DNA of 64,000 bases, taken from positions 1-64,000 of the forward strand of contig JAILON010000089.1 in NCBI GenBank assembly GCA_024690865.1, read 5' to 3'. Below the pieces are notes generated by a model. The model did no database searches, was not told where the DNA came from, and saw nothing but the letters and a program-made list of their open reading frames with translations. Position 1 is the stretch's first letter. Every line of letters begins with the position of its first letter. Below, in pieces: positions 16,706-24,806 of the stretch. The DNA is from Treponema sp. (GTDB taxonomy: Bacteria > Spirochaetota > Spirochaetia > Treponematales > Treponemataceae). The position numbers and the translations under genes are program-made.

Positions 16706-17676
16706 GGACGCGCATTGCAAAGGCCCTTGAAGAAGTTGCACTCCTCGTCGTTGCAGGCTGTGGCTTCCCTGCTCCGTATGTTCAGGTGGAACACGTGGTA
16801 CAACTTCTCCTCCCTTCCCTCGCTCGCGAAGAGGCGGAACGTGAACGGGACGTTCTTGTCGCAGAGGGCCCGTATCAGGATGGGGTTCTGGTATTTCAAG
16901 AAGTCGTCCGTCGAACTCATGACGTACAGGGGCGGCAGGCCGGAGCTCAGGTGGGATATGACCGACAGCTGCTCCTGTTCCGCACTGCTGCCTCCTCCGG
17001 GCATGAAGTCCTTCAGTATCTCCTGCATGTTGGGGTCCAGCTTGTAGGCCGCCACCGTGTCGTATATCCCGCAGTTCAGCGCGGCGGCCCGTATTGCGGG
17101 GCTGGTGCATGTTTCGAACGGCAGTGTCCCTGCGAAGTCCGGGTTTGACCGGGTGCAGAGGTAGAGGCCCAGAAGGTGCGCCCCTGCCGAATCCCCCACG
17201 GCGAACACCCGTCCGGTGTCAAGTCCGTATTCGGCGGCATGTTCCTGTATGAAGCGGAACACGAGGTCTATGTCTTCCAGGGGGGCGGGAAAGCGGAATT
17301 CCGGGCACAGGCGGTAGGTAAAGTTCACCACCGCGAAGCCCCTCCGTGCCAGGTCCATGCAGTAGAACTGGTAACGTTCCTTGTCGCCGTAGACCCAGGC
17401 CCCTCCGTGGACGCTGACGATGACCGGGAGTTTTCCCTCTACCGGGCCGGAAGTCCCAGCGGCGGCGCCGGAAATCCTTGCCACGGCTGTTCCTGCCATC
17501 GTGCCGGATGTTCCTGCATCCGTGGGCCGGTAGATGTCCAGCTTCTGCCACGTGCCGTCACTGCCATAACTCAGGTTGTCGTGGCGGAGGATGTTCTCCG
17601 AGGTCGTAAGGCCCGCATCGCGCTTGTCGTCGCTTTCCGACCAGCTTTTCCTAATTCTTTCTATTATACCTGCCAT
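16702..17676 (-). CDS. alpha/beta-hydrolase esterase (hormone-sensitive-lipase/BD-FAE type)
   Basis: 324 aa from the ATG at 17676, which has GAGGGAG upstream; the open frame extends further but only into a hairpin region. The oxyanion motif VHGGAWVYG and the nucleophile elbow VGDSAGAHL (catalytic Ser) are clear; an Asp in SSTDDF and a His in LYHVFHLN could complete the triad. There is no signal peptide. It would hydrolyse short-chain or carbohydrate esters. It lies between hpf and hprK, where its relation to HPr control is unclear. A second esterase of this type is at 57431. Confidence 0.88.
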   Translation of the reverse strand: MAGIIERIRKSWSESDDKRDAGLTTSENILRHDNLSYGSDGTWQKLDIYRPTDAGTSGTMAGTAVARISGAAAGTSGPVEGKLPVIVSVHGGAWVYGDKERYQFYCMDLARRGFAVVNFTYRLCPEFRFPAPLEDIDLVFRFIQEHAAEYGLDTGRVFAVGDSAGAHLLGLYLCTRSNPDFAGTLPFETCTSPAIRAAALNCGIYDTVAAYKLDPNMQEILKDFMPGGGSSAEQEQLSVISHLSSGLPPLYVMSSTDDFLKYQNPILIRALCDKNVPFTFRLFASEGREEKLYHVFHLNIRSREATACNDEECNFFKGLCNARP

Positions 17677-17707
17677 GTGGAGCTCCCTCTGTAGGAATGC
17701 GAATTGT

Positions 17708-17765
17708 GGAGCCAGTTTCAAGAAGTCCCCGCGGGTTTTCCGCACGGGGGCTCCGCACTGGCTCC
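17708..17765. repeat. inverted repeat containing an intergenic repeat also found at 24385
   Basis: GGAGCCAGT (17708-17716) and ACTGGCTCC (17757-17765) are perfect 9-bp arms with an inner CCCCG/CGGGG pair. Inside it CAGTTTCAAGAAGTCCC at 17713-17729, plus GCG four bases on, is identical to 24385-24405 apart from one base. It would form the 5' leader of the esterase mRNA. Confidence 0.7.
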
Positions 17766-17773
17766 GGGGAATG

Positions 17774-17795
17774 AAAAAGCCCGCCAAGGCGGGCT
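17774..17795 (-). terminator. terminator of hpf
   Basis: On the minus strand AGCCCGCC-TT-GGCGGGCT is followed by TTTTT. It separates hpf from the downstream esterase. Confidence 0.85.
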
Positions 17796-17817
17796 GTGGC
17801 CGTGTGTATACGGACCT

Positions 17818-18108
17818 CTATTTCTTTTCCTGAACCCGGTCCTTCTCTTTCTTGACCTTCTGGTCCAGTACGTCCATCATCTTGTTCAGCGCGGCGGCAA
17901 AGTCGTAGTCATCGCTCGTCACGTGGGCGTTGGCCCCCCAGCGGAAGTTCACCGTCGTGTCGAAGTAGTATTTCTTGTCCTCCTTCACGCGGAGAATCAG
18001 GTCCACTATCAGGCTGTCGGCATAGTCGATCCTCTTGAGCTTCTGGTTGATCAGCTCCGACTGATCCTTCTCCAACGTGAACCCCTGCGCTGATATTGAT
18101 TTTGTCAT
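17818..18108 (-). CDS. hpf: short-form ribosome hibernation-promoting factor
   Basis: 96 aa, the usual size of short HPF/RaiA proteins. It has the S30AE fold pattern: ISAQGFTLEKDQSELINQKLKRIDYADS, then ILRVKEDKKYYFDTTVNFRWGANAHV, and AALNKMMDVLDQKVKKEKDR. It binds the 30S decoding region and dimerises or silences ribosomes in starvation. AGAAGGAG precedes the ATG with a longer-than-usual 10-nt spacing. Proximity to hprK and ptsH is common in bacteria of this type. Confidence 0.92.
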   Translation of the reverse strand: MTKSISAQGFTLEKDQSELINQKLKRIDYADSLIVDLILRVKEDKKYYFDTTVNFRWGANAHVTSDDYDFAAALNKMMDVLDQKVKKEKDRVQEKK

Positions 18109-18247
18109 AGGCTATTTTCTCCTTCTTATAGTACGTTTTGGCGGGCAGCGCGGAAAACTTCCAGCGGAAAGCCTTGCTTCACCTGCCCTATCTTCAGTAT
18201 ACAACCATATAGGCAAAAAAGCAAAGTATTTTTACTGCGCCAATCCG

Positions 18248-18333
18248 GTCCGCGTCGTCGGGCTTCGTTAGTCCGCGTCGTCGGGCTTCGTTAGTCCGCG
18301 TCGTCGGGCCTCGTTAGTCCGCGTCGTCGGGCC
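18248..18333. repeat. 23-bp tandem duplication of the 3' end of the GGDEF-EAL gene
   Basis: Units begin at 18248, 18271, 18294 and 18317 (the last partial). Each contains the final codons and the TAA stop of the minus-strand gene, so three extra copies of the gene's end (PDDAD-stop) lie downstream of the functional one. Confidence 0.88.
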
Positions 18334-20062
18334 AGGGCGATCCCTGTCCGGCAGGCTGCTCCCTTGCCGGACCGCCGATTGCGAGCGGTTCGCTTCCAAT
18401 CCGGTCCAGCTGGGAGAGGTCCCCGGCAAGTACGGCATCGCAGCGTTCCTTCCGCATCGGCCTGCCCCTAAAGAAGCCCTGCAGGATGCGGCAGTTCATC
18501 TGCCGGAGGACCGCAACCTGCTCTTCCCGTTCTACACCTTCCGCAATGGTTTCCAGTCCCAGTTTGTTGCCCAGCGAGATGATGGATTCCGCAATGTTGG
18601 ATTCCAGGCTGGGCTGGTCGGTCAGGTTGGATATGAAGGCCTTGTCCACCTTCAGCGTATCTATCGGAAGGTACTGCAGGTAGCGGAACGACGAGTAGCC
18701 CGTCCCAAAGTCGTCCAGCGAGACAAGCACCCCCAGTTCCCGTATTTTGCGCAGGAGCGGCACTATGCGGTTCACGTCGTGGATGAAGATTCCTTCCGTT
18801 ATTTCCACTTCCAGCGTCCCCCTCTGCACCGCAAAGCTCCGTATGGCTTCCTCAAGGTCTGGAATGAATCCGATGGAAAGCAGCTGGCTGGGCGACACGT
18901 TCACCGACATAACGCCCTGGAAGCCGTATTTTTCCCGCCATTCCCGCAGCGTCGCGCAGGCCCTTTTGAGGACCCAGCTGCCCAGCTCGCAGATGACGTG
19001 GGTTTCCTCGGCAATGGGAATGAACTCTTCGGGGCTTATCATGCCGAGCGTGGGATCGTTCCACCGCAGCAGCGCCTCGAAACCCCGCAGCGTATTGTCC
19101 TGCAGGTTGAACTGGGGCTGGTAATACTGCTCGAAGCTGCCGTTCGCGGAGGTGATGATGAGCTTCTGCTGGAGCAGCGAGCGGTGCAGGAAATCGTCGT
19201 ACATCTTCTGTTCAAAGAAGACCATGTTGTTCTTGCCGTTTCTCTTGGCCCGCTTTACGGCCAGGTCCGCGAACTTGAGCAGGTCGGTCGAGTTGGAGCT
19301 GTCGTCCGGGCAGACTGCTATTCCGGCGGAAATCCTGATTCCGATGTTCTGGAAGCTGTCGAATATCACGTCGCTGACCGTGGCCAGCCTGTCCTTTGAC
19401 GGCAGCTTCGTGAACAGTACCAGGAATTCGTCGTCGCCATAGCGGAACGCAAGGCAGTCTTCCCCTGCGAAGCGGTCTATAAGGTGTGCGCTGCGGCGGA
19501 GGATGCTGTCCCCGGCGATGTGTCCCGAGCTGTCGTTTATGCTCTTCATGTTGTCTATATCTATGAGGACTATCCCGACCATCTGGCCGTCTATGACGGC
19601 CGTGTCGATGATGCCGTCGAAGGTCCTGTTGAAGAAACTCCGGTCCGGCAGTCCGGTCAGGGGATCCAGGCTGGGCTTGCTGCTCTCCTGCATTTCGGCG
19701 GGCCGTATCTTTTCCTCCCGGAGCAGGGTCATGACGTAGCCGCCGCCTTCGATGGCCCCCGTTTCTATCTTGAACCTGCTGTTGAGGACTTTGGAATCCA
19801 GTTCCATCTCAAAGGAAGGCTGGCCTCCCCCGGCTTCCATCGCCCTGCCGAACAGGGCGGGGAAGGCCTTGAGCTCCTGCCGGAAGAGGTCCGACTTGTT
19901 CCCGTCTACCGTCAGGCTCCTCATCATGTCCGTGTAGGCGGCATTCTCGCGCAGGACCTTTATCCTGCATACAGATCCCTTGTCATCGAATTCCGGGAAC
20001 ACGACCAAGGCGGGCTGAGGAAGCGTGTCAAAAACGTCCTTATAATCGAGCGGCTTATCCAT
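18314..20062 (-). CDS. GGDEF-EAL protein, likely c-di-GMP phosphodiesterase
   Basis: 582 aa from the ATG at 20062; the open frame extends 18 codons further but without a better start. Residues ~1-130 form a PAS-like sensory region (TLPQPALVVFPEFDD). A GGDEF domain (~135-295) has RYGDDEF in place of RYGGDEF, so cyclase activity is doubtful. The EAL domain (~310-560) keeps GFEALLRW, NVSPSQL, EVEITEG, SLDDFGTGYSS and AEGVE with QGFF, so phosphodiesterase activity is expected. No membrane segment is seen. It is the third c-di-GMP-turnover protein in the window. Confidence 0.92.
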   Translation of the reverse strand: MDKPLDYKDVFDTLPQPALVVFPEFDDKGSVCRIKVLRENAAYTDMMRSLTVDGNKSDLFRQELKAFPALFGRAMEAGGGQPSFEMELDSKVLNSRFKIETGAIEGGGYVMTLLREEKIRPAEMQESSKPSLDPLTGLPDRSFFNRTFDGIIDTAVIDGQMVGIVLIDIDNMKSINDSSGHIAGDSILRRSAHLIDRFAGEDCLAFRYGDDEFLVLFTKLPSKDRLATVSDVIFDSFQNIGIRISAGIAVCPDDSSNSTDLLKFADLAVKRAKRNGKNNMVFFEQKMYDDFLHRSLLQQKLIITSANGSFEQYYQPQFNLQDNTLRGFEALLRWNDPTLGMISPEEFIPIAEETHVICELGSWVLKRACATLREWREKYGFQGVMSVNVSPSQLLSIGFIPDLEEAIRSFAVQRGTLEVEITEGIFIHDVNRIVPLLRKIRELGVLVSLDDFGTGYSSFRYLQYLPIDTLKVDKAFISNLTDQPSLESNIAESIISLGNKLGLETIAEGVEREEQVAVLRQMNCRILQGFFRGRPMRKERCDAVLAGDLSQLDRIGSEPLAIGGPAREQPAGQGSPWPDDAD

Positions 20063-20223
20063 AAAACTTTCTATAATAATGCTTTTCGTATGATACGAAT
20101 ATTGATATTTTACCACCCTTTCCGCCTGCGGTCAACGAAAGTTTCCGCGGCCTGTTGCGGCTTGTTGCGGCTTGTTGCGGCGGCCCGTTGTGGCAGCCTG
20201 TGGCGGCTTGTTGTTGTGGCTTG

Positions 20224-20252
20224 TTGCGGCGGCCCGGCCTTTCCGCTACAAT
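20224..20252 (+). promoter_or_regulatory. possible promoter TTGCGG-17-TACAAT, 7 nt before ATG 20260
   Basis: The -10 box is 20247-20252 and overlaps the upstream ATG at 20251. The in-frame ATG at 20260 sits at the expected initiation point. The -35 is weak and lies in a TTGTTGCGG-rich repeat stretch (20145-20235). Confidence 0.5.
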
Positions 20253-20259
20253 GGTATCT

Positions 20260-20673
20260 ATGGAAAGATATGTTCATCGGGTGAATTATTACGAAACGGA
20301 CAAGATGGGAATAACCCACCATTCCAACTATATACGCTTCATGGAGGAGGCGAGGGTCTTTTTCTTGGACCAGATTGGATGGGGATATGCCAAGATGGAG
20401 GAGGATGGAATTGCTTCCCCCGTCCTTGCCGTGACCTGCGACTACAGGCATTCCACGACTTTTTCCGATGTAATCGAGGTTGAGGTTTCGGTCCTCAAGC
20501 TGTCCGCCGTCAAACTCCAGATAGGCTATACGATGAGCTGCAGGGGGCAGGTCGTCTGCAAGGGGACAAGCACCCATTGCTTCCTTGACAGGGAAGGGAG
20601 GCCGCTCGTCCTGCAGAAGGCCCTGCCTGACTTCTATTCCGCCCTCGCTGCCTTGATTCCGCCGTCGGCTTGA
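20260..20673 (+). CDS. 4HBT-family acyl-CoA thioesterase (YbgC/FadM type)
   Basis: 137 aa from the ATG at 20260; the ATG at 20251 overlaps the -10. The hotdog-fold signature is clear: HRVNYYETDKMGITHHSNYIRFMEEAR, with the catalytic Asp in YETDKMG and the conserved HHSNY. The enzyme would hydrolyse acyl-CoA or acyl thioesters in the cytoplasm. Its stop overlaps the TTGACA of the next promoter, so the following gene has its own promoter. Confidence 0.9.
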   Translation: MERYVHRVNYYETDKMGITHHSNYIRFMEEARVFFLDQIGWGYAKMEEDGIASPVLAVTCDYRHSTTFSDVIEVEVSVLKLSAVKLQIGYTMSCRGQVVCKGTSTHCFLDREGRPLVLQKALPDFYSALAALIPPSA

Positions 20674-20699
20674 CACTTGAGCCCCTTTCAGTAAATAAT
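20670..20699 (+). promoter_or_regulatory. promoter TTGACA-18-AATAAT, 9 nt before ATG 20709
   Basis: A perfect TTGACA at 20670-20675 overlaps the thioesterase stop codon. AATAAT is at 20694-20699. The VTC gene's ATG would be at about +3, with no Shine-Dalgarno. Confidence 0.6.
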
Positions 20700-20708
20700 G
20701 GCCCGCAA

Positions 20709-21425
20709 ATGTACAGGCATGAATACAAATATATTGCCCCTGAGCAGGTCCTCGCAATGCTTGAACGGAGGGCCCGGTCCGTCTTGACCTTGGATCCCCA
20801 TGCGTCGCGGAAGGGCTTTTACCATATCAGGAGCCTGTACTTCGACGACATGTACAATTCGTGCTACCGGGAGAACGAGGACGGAACCCAGCCCCGCGAG
20901 AAATTCCGCGTGAGGGTGTACGACTGCGATGCTTCCGTTATACAGCTGGAGCTTAAGCGGAAAGAAGGCGGCAAGACCTTGAAGCGTTCCTGCCCGCTCA
21001 GCCTGGACCGCTGCCGGACCCTGATGGAAGGGGGCATCCCGGACCTGCGCCCCGAAGATCCGCCCCTGTACAGGCGTTTCTGGGCCGCCATGCATTCCGT
21101 CGCCCTGCGGCCGGCCGTGCTGGTGGCATACGACAGAGTTCCCTATGTCTGGATGCAGTGCGGACGGGTGGTCCCCTCCTGCAACGTCCGGGTCACCTTC
21201 GACAGGAAGATCCGCAGTTCCTCTGATTTTTCACGTTTTCTGGAACCTTCCTTTGCCGCCCGTCCCATCCTTGGGCTGGGGGGCAGCCTTATGGAAGTAA
21301 AGTTCGATTCCTTCCTTCCTGATTTCATATATGAGCTGCTCCAGTGCGGTTCGCTGGGGGAGACTACGTTTTCAAAATACTACCTCTGCCGCAAGTTGAA
21401 TACGGGCGGGCAGAGGATTGCATGA
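20709..21425 (+). CDS. VTC-domain polyphosphate polymerase
   Basis: 238 aa from the ATG at 20709. The VTC/tunnel-metalloenzyme pattern is evident: YRHEYKYIAP at the start, SLYFDDMYNSCYRENEDG, EKFRVRVYDCDASVIQLELKRKEG, then AYDRVPYV and a C-terminal EVKFDSFLPDFI. These charged strands line the tunnel in which polyphosphate is made from nucleotide. Its stop is 10 nt before the DUF4956 start, a pairing common in bacteria where the two are thought to form a membrane-linked polyphosphate system. Confidence 0.88.
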   Translation: MYRHEYKYIAPEQVLAMLERRARSVLTLDPHASRKGFYHIRSLYFDDMYNSCYRENEDGTQPREKFRVRVYDCDASVIQLELKRKEGGKTLKRSCPLSLDRCRTLMEGGIPDLRPEDPPLYRRFWAAMHSVALRPAVLVAYDRVPYVWMQCGRVVPSCNVRVTFDRKIRSSSDFSRFLEPSFAARPILGLGGSLMEVKFDSFLPDFIYELLQCGSLGETTFSKYYLCRKLNTGGQRIA

Positions 21426-21435
21426 GGTTGCACGT

Positions 21436-22113
21436 ATGAGCACGTTCAAGGACATATTCAAAAAGTCATTCCTACAGGGCTTCTCCCGCTACGACAGCAG
21501 CCCGGAGAACATCATCATCGCCTTTGCCGTCGCCACGGTCTTTGCCCTCTACATCTTTTTTGCCTACAGGCTGTTGACCCGCAAGACCTTCTATTCCAAG
21601 AGCTTCAACATAGCCCTTGTGGCCCTTGCACTGATAACGACATCCGTCATCCTTGCCATCCAGTCGAACATCGTGATTTCGCTCGGCATGGTCGGTGCGC
21701 TTTCTATAGTCCGTTTCAGGACGGCCATAAAGGAACCGATGGACCTCGTGTTCCTCTTCTGGTCCATTGCGACGGGCATAATCTGCGGTGCCGGATTTGC
21801 GGAGATAGCCGCCGTGCTTGCCTTCGTCCTGACCCTGGCGCTGTTTTTCCTGGACCGCCTGCCCGTGGGACGCGCCCCGAAGATTCTGCTGGTTTCCGCG
21901 ACGGGCTATGATGCGGAAGGGGCCGTGCTGGAGCTGGTAAAGAAGCACTGCCGCTACTACGCGGTCAAGTCCCGCACCCTTTCCGGCGGGCAGATGGACC
22001 TGGTTCTGGAAGTTAGGACCGAAAGCGAGGGGCAGCTTGCCAAAGAGGTCGCCGCCCTGCAGGAGGTGATTTCCTCCAGTTTGCTTTCCCATGACGGCGA
22101 GGTGACATATTGA
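21436..22113 (+). CDS. DUF4956 membrane protein, partner of the VTC protein
   Basis: 225 aa from the ATG at 21436. Hydrophobic segments lie at ~30-50, ~60-80 and ~105-145. The DUF4956 hallmark SLGMVGALSIVRFRTAIKEP is intact and is followed by a soluble C-terminal ~75 residues. The function is unproven; genomic pairing with VTC polymerases suggests a membrane channel or anchor for polyphosphate. Confidence 0.88.
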   Translation: MSTFKDIFKKSFLQGFSRYDSSPENIIIAFAVATVFALYIFFAYRLLTRKTFYSKSFNIALVALALITTSVILAIQSNIVISLGMVGALSIVRFRTAIKEPMDLVFLFWSIATGIICGAGFAEIAAVLAFVLTLALFFLDRLPVGRAPKILLVSATGYDAEGAVLELVKKHCRYYAVKSRTLSGGQMDLVLEVRTESEGQLAKEVAALQEVISSSLLSHDGEVTY

Positions 22114-22230
22114 AAGACGGCTGCCTTGATGGCCGCCGTCTTGATGAAAAAAAGCTTGTGCCTGCCGACTTTTCCGTGTAGAATAAAAGCAGTGGGATTA
22201 CACTAATCTTTTTCTCTAGGCAGGCACATT
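22114..22230 (+). promoter_or_regulatory. intergenic region with terminator-like hairpin and inverted repeat near the next start
   Basis: A hairpin GACGGC...GCCGTC follows the DUF4956 gene at about 22118-22142. GTGCCTGCC at 22157-22165 and its complement GGCAGGCAC at 22219-22227 form a 9-bp inverted repeat spaced 53 nt. The right arm covers the AGGCAGG that would serve as ribosome site for the TTG start at 22231, so pairing could mask translation initiation. Confidence 0.45.
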
Positions 22231-24240
22231 TTGAATAGATCGTTCTGCATTGCGAAATCCGCTCCTGTGGCTTTTCTGTTACCTGCGGCATTGCTTATGG
22301 CCGTGTCATCCATCTTCGTTTCCTGCGGAAAGAAGAGCCAGCCTGTCCAGAATGAGGACGTCAAGCCCCGGAGCTACACCTACCGGACTACCGGTTCCTC
22401 TCCATCTTCCTGGAGTCCCACGGACTGCCAGACCACGAGCGACAGCTTCCCCATTACCTACACCGCCGATGCCCTGTTCGAGTTCAACCTGAATGAGACG
22501 AGGGACGGCTATGTCATTGAACCGGGAATGGCGACGGAGATGCCGGAGGACGTGACCCGTTCCTACGCGGGCCGCTATGGAGTTCCCGAAGATGCCACGG
22601 AAGGCTATGCCTGGAAGGTCCACCTGCGCGACGACCTGTGTTGGGACAACGGCGAGAAAATCGACGCGTCCAGCTTTGAGTATTCGGCCCAGCAGTTCCT
22701 GAACCCCAAGATGAAGAACTTCCGTGCCAGCACCTTTTATGAGGATTCCCTTCCTCTTGCCGGAGGAGAGGAGTACTACCAGGGAACCGGCGCATGGGAA
22801 GATGTCGGGTTCATCAAGGACGGGGACCTTGAGTTTACCCTGGTGCTCACGACGTCGCTGTCCCCCTTCATGTTCCTGTACAACAGCACCTCCTTCAACC
22901 TCATGCGGAAGGACCTGTACGAGGCGAACAAGAAGGAATCGGGCGACATCATCAAGAGCAGCTACGGAACCAGCGTGGAGACGTCCGCCTCCTACGGCCC
23001 CTATAAGATTTCCCAATTCCAGGCCGACAAGTCCATGACCTTCGTCCGCAACGAAAACTGGCGGGGCTACCGCGATTCCAAGTATGAAGGCCAGTACCAG
23101 ACGACGAGCATCTACATGCAGTACATCGTGGAGCATCAGACCGTCATTTCCCTTTTCCTCCAGGGCGAGCTGGACGACACGTCCCTGGATGCCAAGGATT
23201 TGGAGAAGTACGGGTCCAGCGAATACCGGCTCATAACTCCGCTTCCCTATACCTGGAAGTTCAGCTTCAACATGGACCGGGATTCGCTCATGAAGGAAAA
23301 TACCGACGGAGAGAACCACCTTGCCATTTCCAACATCAATTTCAGGAAGGGAGTTTCCCTTGCGCTGGACAGGCAGAAGTACTGCGATACCGTGACGATT
23401 GGAAGCACTCCCGGCTATGGGCTCATCAGCAATTCCTACGTCAGCAATCCCGACACGAACGAACTGTACCGCAACACCGCCGAGGCCAGGGCCGCCATGG
23501 TGGATTTCTATGGGGCGGACACATACGAGGACATCACCGGCTACGACATAGACGCAGCCCGCGACTGCTTCAAGAAGGCGTACGAGGAGCTCCGCACCGG
23601 AGGGGACGTGCGGCCCGGCGACCGCTTCTACATAGACTTCCATACCTTCAGCAACGACGACGTGTACATGCGGACGGTCGCATACATACAGGATGCGGTG
23701 GATTCCGCCGCCAAGGGAACGCCCTTTGAAGGCCGCGTGACGGTACGTCAGGTTACCGACCAGGACTACTACGACAACATGCGCAACGGGAACGTTGACC
23801 TTGCCATGACGGCTTGGGGCGGTGCGTCCTTTGACCCCTACGGAGTCCTGTGGTGCTACTGCACGAGCGATGCGTTGAACGAGTACGGCTTTGACCCCGT
23901 TGCCGAGGTGCATACCATCGAACTGAATGGCAACAGGGTGACCAAAAGCATGAACGCCTGGTACAAGGCCCTCTGTTCCGGGGAATATTCTTCCGCTCCC
24001 TATGCGGTGCGCAACAAGATCCTTGCGTCCTGCGAGGAGAAGCTCCTGTCCTACTACAATATGATTCCCCTCCGCTACCATAATTCCAATTCGATGATTT
24101 CGCAGCGCGTGGTGAACGGGGCCAACTTCTACATAAACGATCTGGTCAAGCGCGGCGGCATCCAGTACATGACCTACACCATGGACGACGACGAGTGGGC
24201 CGCCTACTGCGAGGAGAACAATAGGCAGCTGCGCTACTAG
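22231..24240 (+). CDS. OppA/DppA-like ABC-transporter substrate-binding lipoprotein
   Basis: 669 aa with a TTG start. The signal peptide ends in SSIFVSC, a relaxed spirochetal lipobox, followed by GKKSQ. The SBP_bac_5 pattern is present: YTADALFEFNLNETRDGYVIEPGMATEM near the start, WKVHLRDDLCWDNGEKIDA, YIVEHQTVISLFLQGELDD, FNMDRDSL and the INFRKGVSLALDRQKYC block, then GNVDLAMTAWGGASFDPYG. It would bind peptides or another solute in the periplasm. No permease or ATPase gene is adjacent, so it is an orphan binding protein. Confidence 0.9.
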   Translation: MNRSFCIAKSAPVAFLLPAALLMAVSSIFVSCGKKSQPVQNEDVKPRSYTYRTTGSSPSSWSPTDCQTTSDSFPITYTADALFEFNLNETRDGYVIEPGMATEMPEDVTRSYAGRYGVPEDATEGYAWKVHLRDDLCWDNGEKIDASSFEYSAQQFLNPKMKNFRASTFYEDSLPLAGGEEYYQGTGAWEDVGFIKDGDLEFTLVLTTSLSPFMFLYNSTSFNLMRKDLYEANKKESGDIIKSSYGTSVETSASYGPYKISQFQADKSMTFVRNENWRGYRDSKYEGQYQTTSIYMQYIVEHQTVISLFLQGELDDTSLDAKDLEKYGSSEYRLITPLPYTWKFSFNMDRDSLMKENTDGENHLAISNINFRKGVSLALDRQKYCDTVTIGSTPGYGLISNSYVSNPDTNELYRNTAEARAAMVDFYGADTYEDITGYDIDAARDCFKKAYEELRTGGDVRPGDRFYIDFHTFSNDDVYMRTVAYIQDAVDSAAKGTPFEGRVTVRQVTDQDYYDNMRNGNVDLAMTAWGGASFDPYGVLWCYCTSDALNEYGFDPVAEVHTIELNGNRVTKSMNAWYKALCSGEYSSAPYAVRNKILASCEEKLLSYYNMIPLRYHNSNSMISQRVVNGANFYINDLVKRGGIQYMTYTMDDDEWAAYCEENNRQLRY

Positions 24241-24491
24241 GGCCGGCCTGCCGGCTGCGGTCCTGTTTGCCGGCTGTGGCCCGGTCTGCGGCCTGCTGCT
24301 TGATTTGCTGGCTACGGCCCGGTCTGCGGATTGCCGCATGTAATTCTTGATAAAGATTTGTTTTACTTCTATCTTTGGGTGAGGCAGTTTCAAGAAGTCC
24401 CTGCGACGTCGTCGCAACGGGCGTTTGAAGCTGGACCAAATTCATTTTCGTATCGATTCGTATCGATTGTAAACCTATAAGGAGGTGCAAT
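24241..24491 (+). other. intergenic region with degenerate repeats and trxA promoter area
   Basis: 24241-24340 contains imperfect repeats of GCCGGCTG(C/T)GG and CCGGTCTGCGG. 24385-24405 repeats the element at 17713. A small hairpin TGCGAC-GTC-GTCGCA follows. TTCGTATCGA occurs twice in tandem at about 24447-24466, just upstream of trxA's AAGGAGG. No gene is seen. Confidence 0.6.
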
Positions 24492-24803
24492 ATGGCATTG
24501 GAACTCAACGAGTCAAACTTTACCCATGAGGTTCTGGAAAGCGACGTCCCGGTCCTGGTGGACTTCTGGGCGCCCTGGTGCGGACCGTGCAAGATGATGG
24601 GGCCGGTGCTGGAGGAGGTCGCTGCCGAAGTCTCCGGCAAGGCGAAAGTCGGCAAGGTCAATGTGGACGACAGTCCCGACCTTGCACAAAAGTACGGCAT
24701 CATGAGCATTCCGAATTTCATCGTGTTCAAGGGCGGGCAGAGCGCCGGACAGCAGGTGGGCGCGGTTCCCAAGGATGCCATCCTGAAGCTGCTTGGTGTG
24801 TGA
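24492..24803 (+). CDS. trxA: thioredoxin
   Basis: 103 aa. The redox site WCGPC (Cys30, Cys33) is canonical, with VLVDFWAPW before it and the cis-Pro loop SIPNF at ~76-80. It reduces protein disulfides in the cytoplasm. AAGGAGG precedes the ATG. The DTW-domain gene starts 3 nt after the stop. Confidence 0.95.
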   Translation: MALELNESNFTHEVLESDVPVLVDFWAPWCGPCKMMGPVLEEVAAEVSGKAKVGKVNVDDSPDLAQKYGIMSIPNFIVFKGGQSAGQQVGAVPKDAILKLLGV

Positions 24804-24806
24804 CCC

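Noticed and set aside
20155-20250. 32-residue N-terminal extension of the thioesterase
   Set aside because: It is encoded by TTGTTGCGG-type repeats with Cys/Gly-rich composition and lies upstream of the likely promoter.
22306-24417. 703-aa minus-strand ORF opposite the OppA-like gene
   Set aside because: No ribosome site, no recognisable domain, and fully antisense to a gene with lipobox and family motifs.
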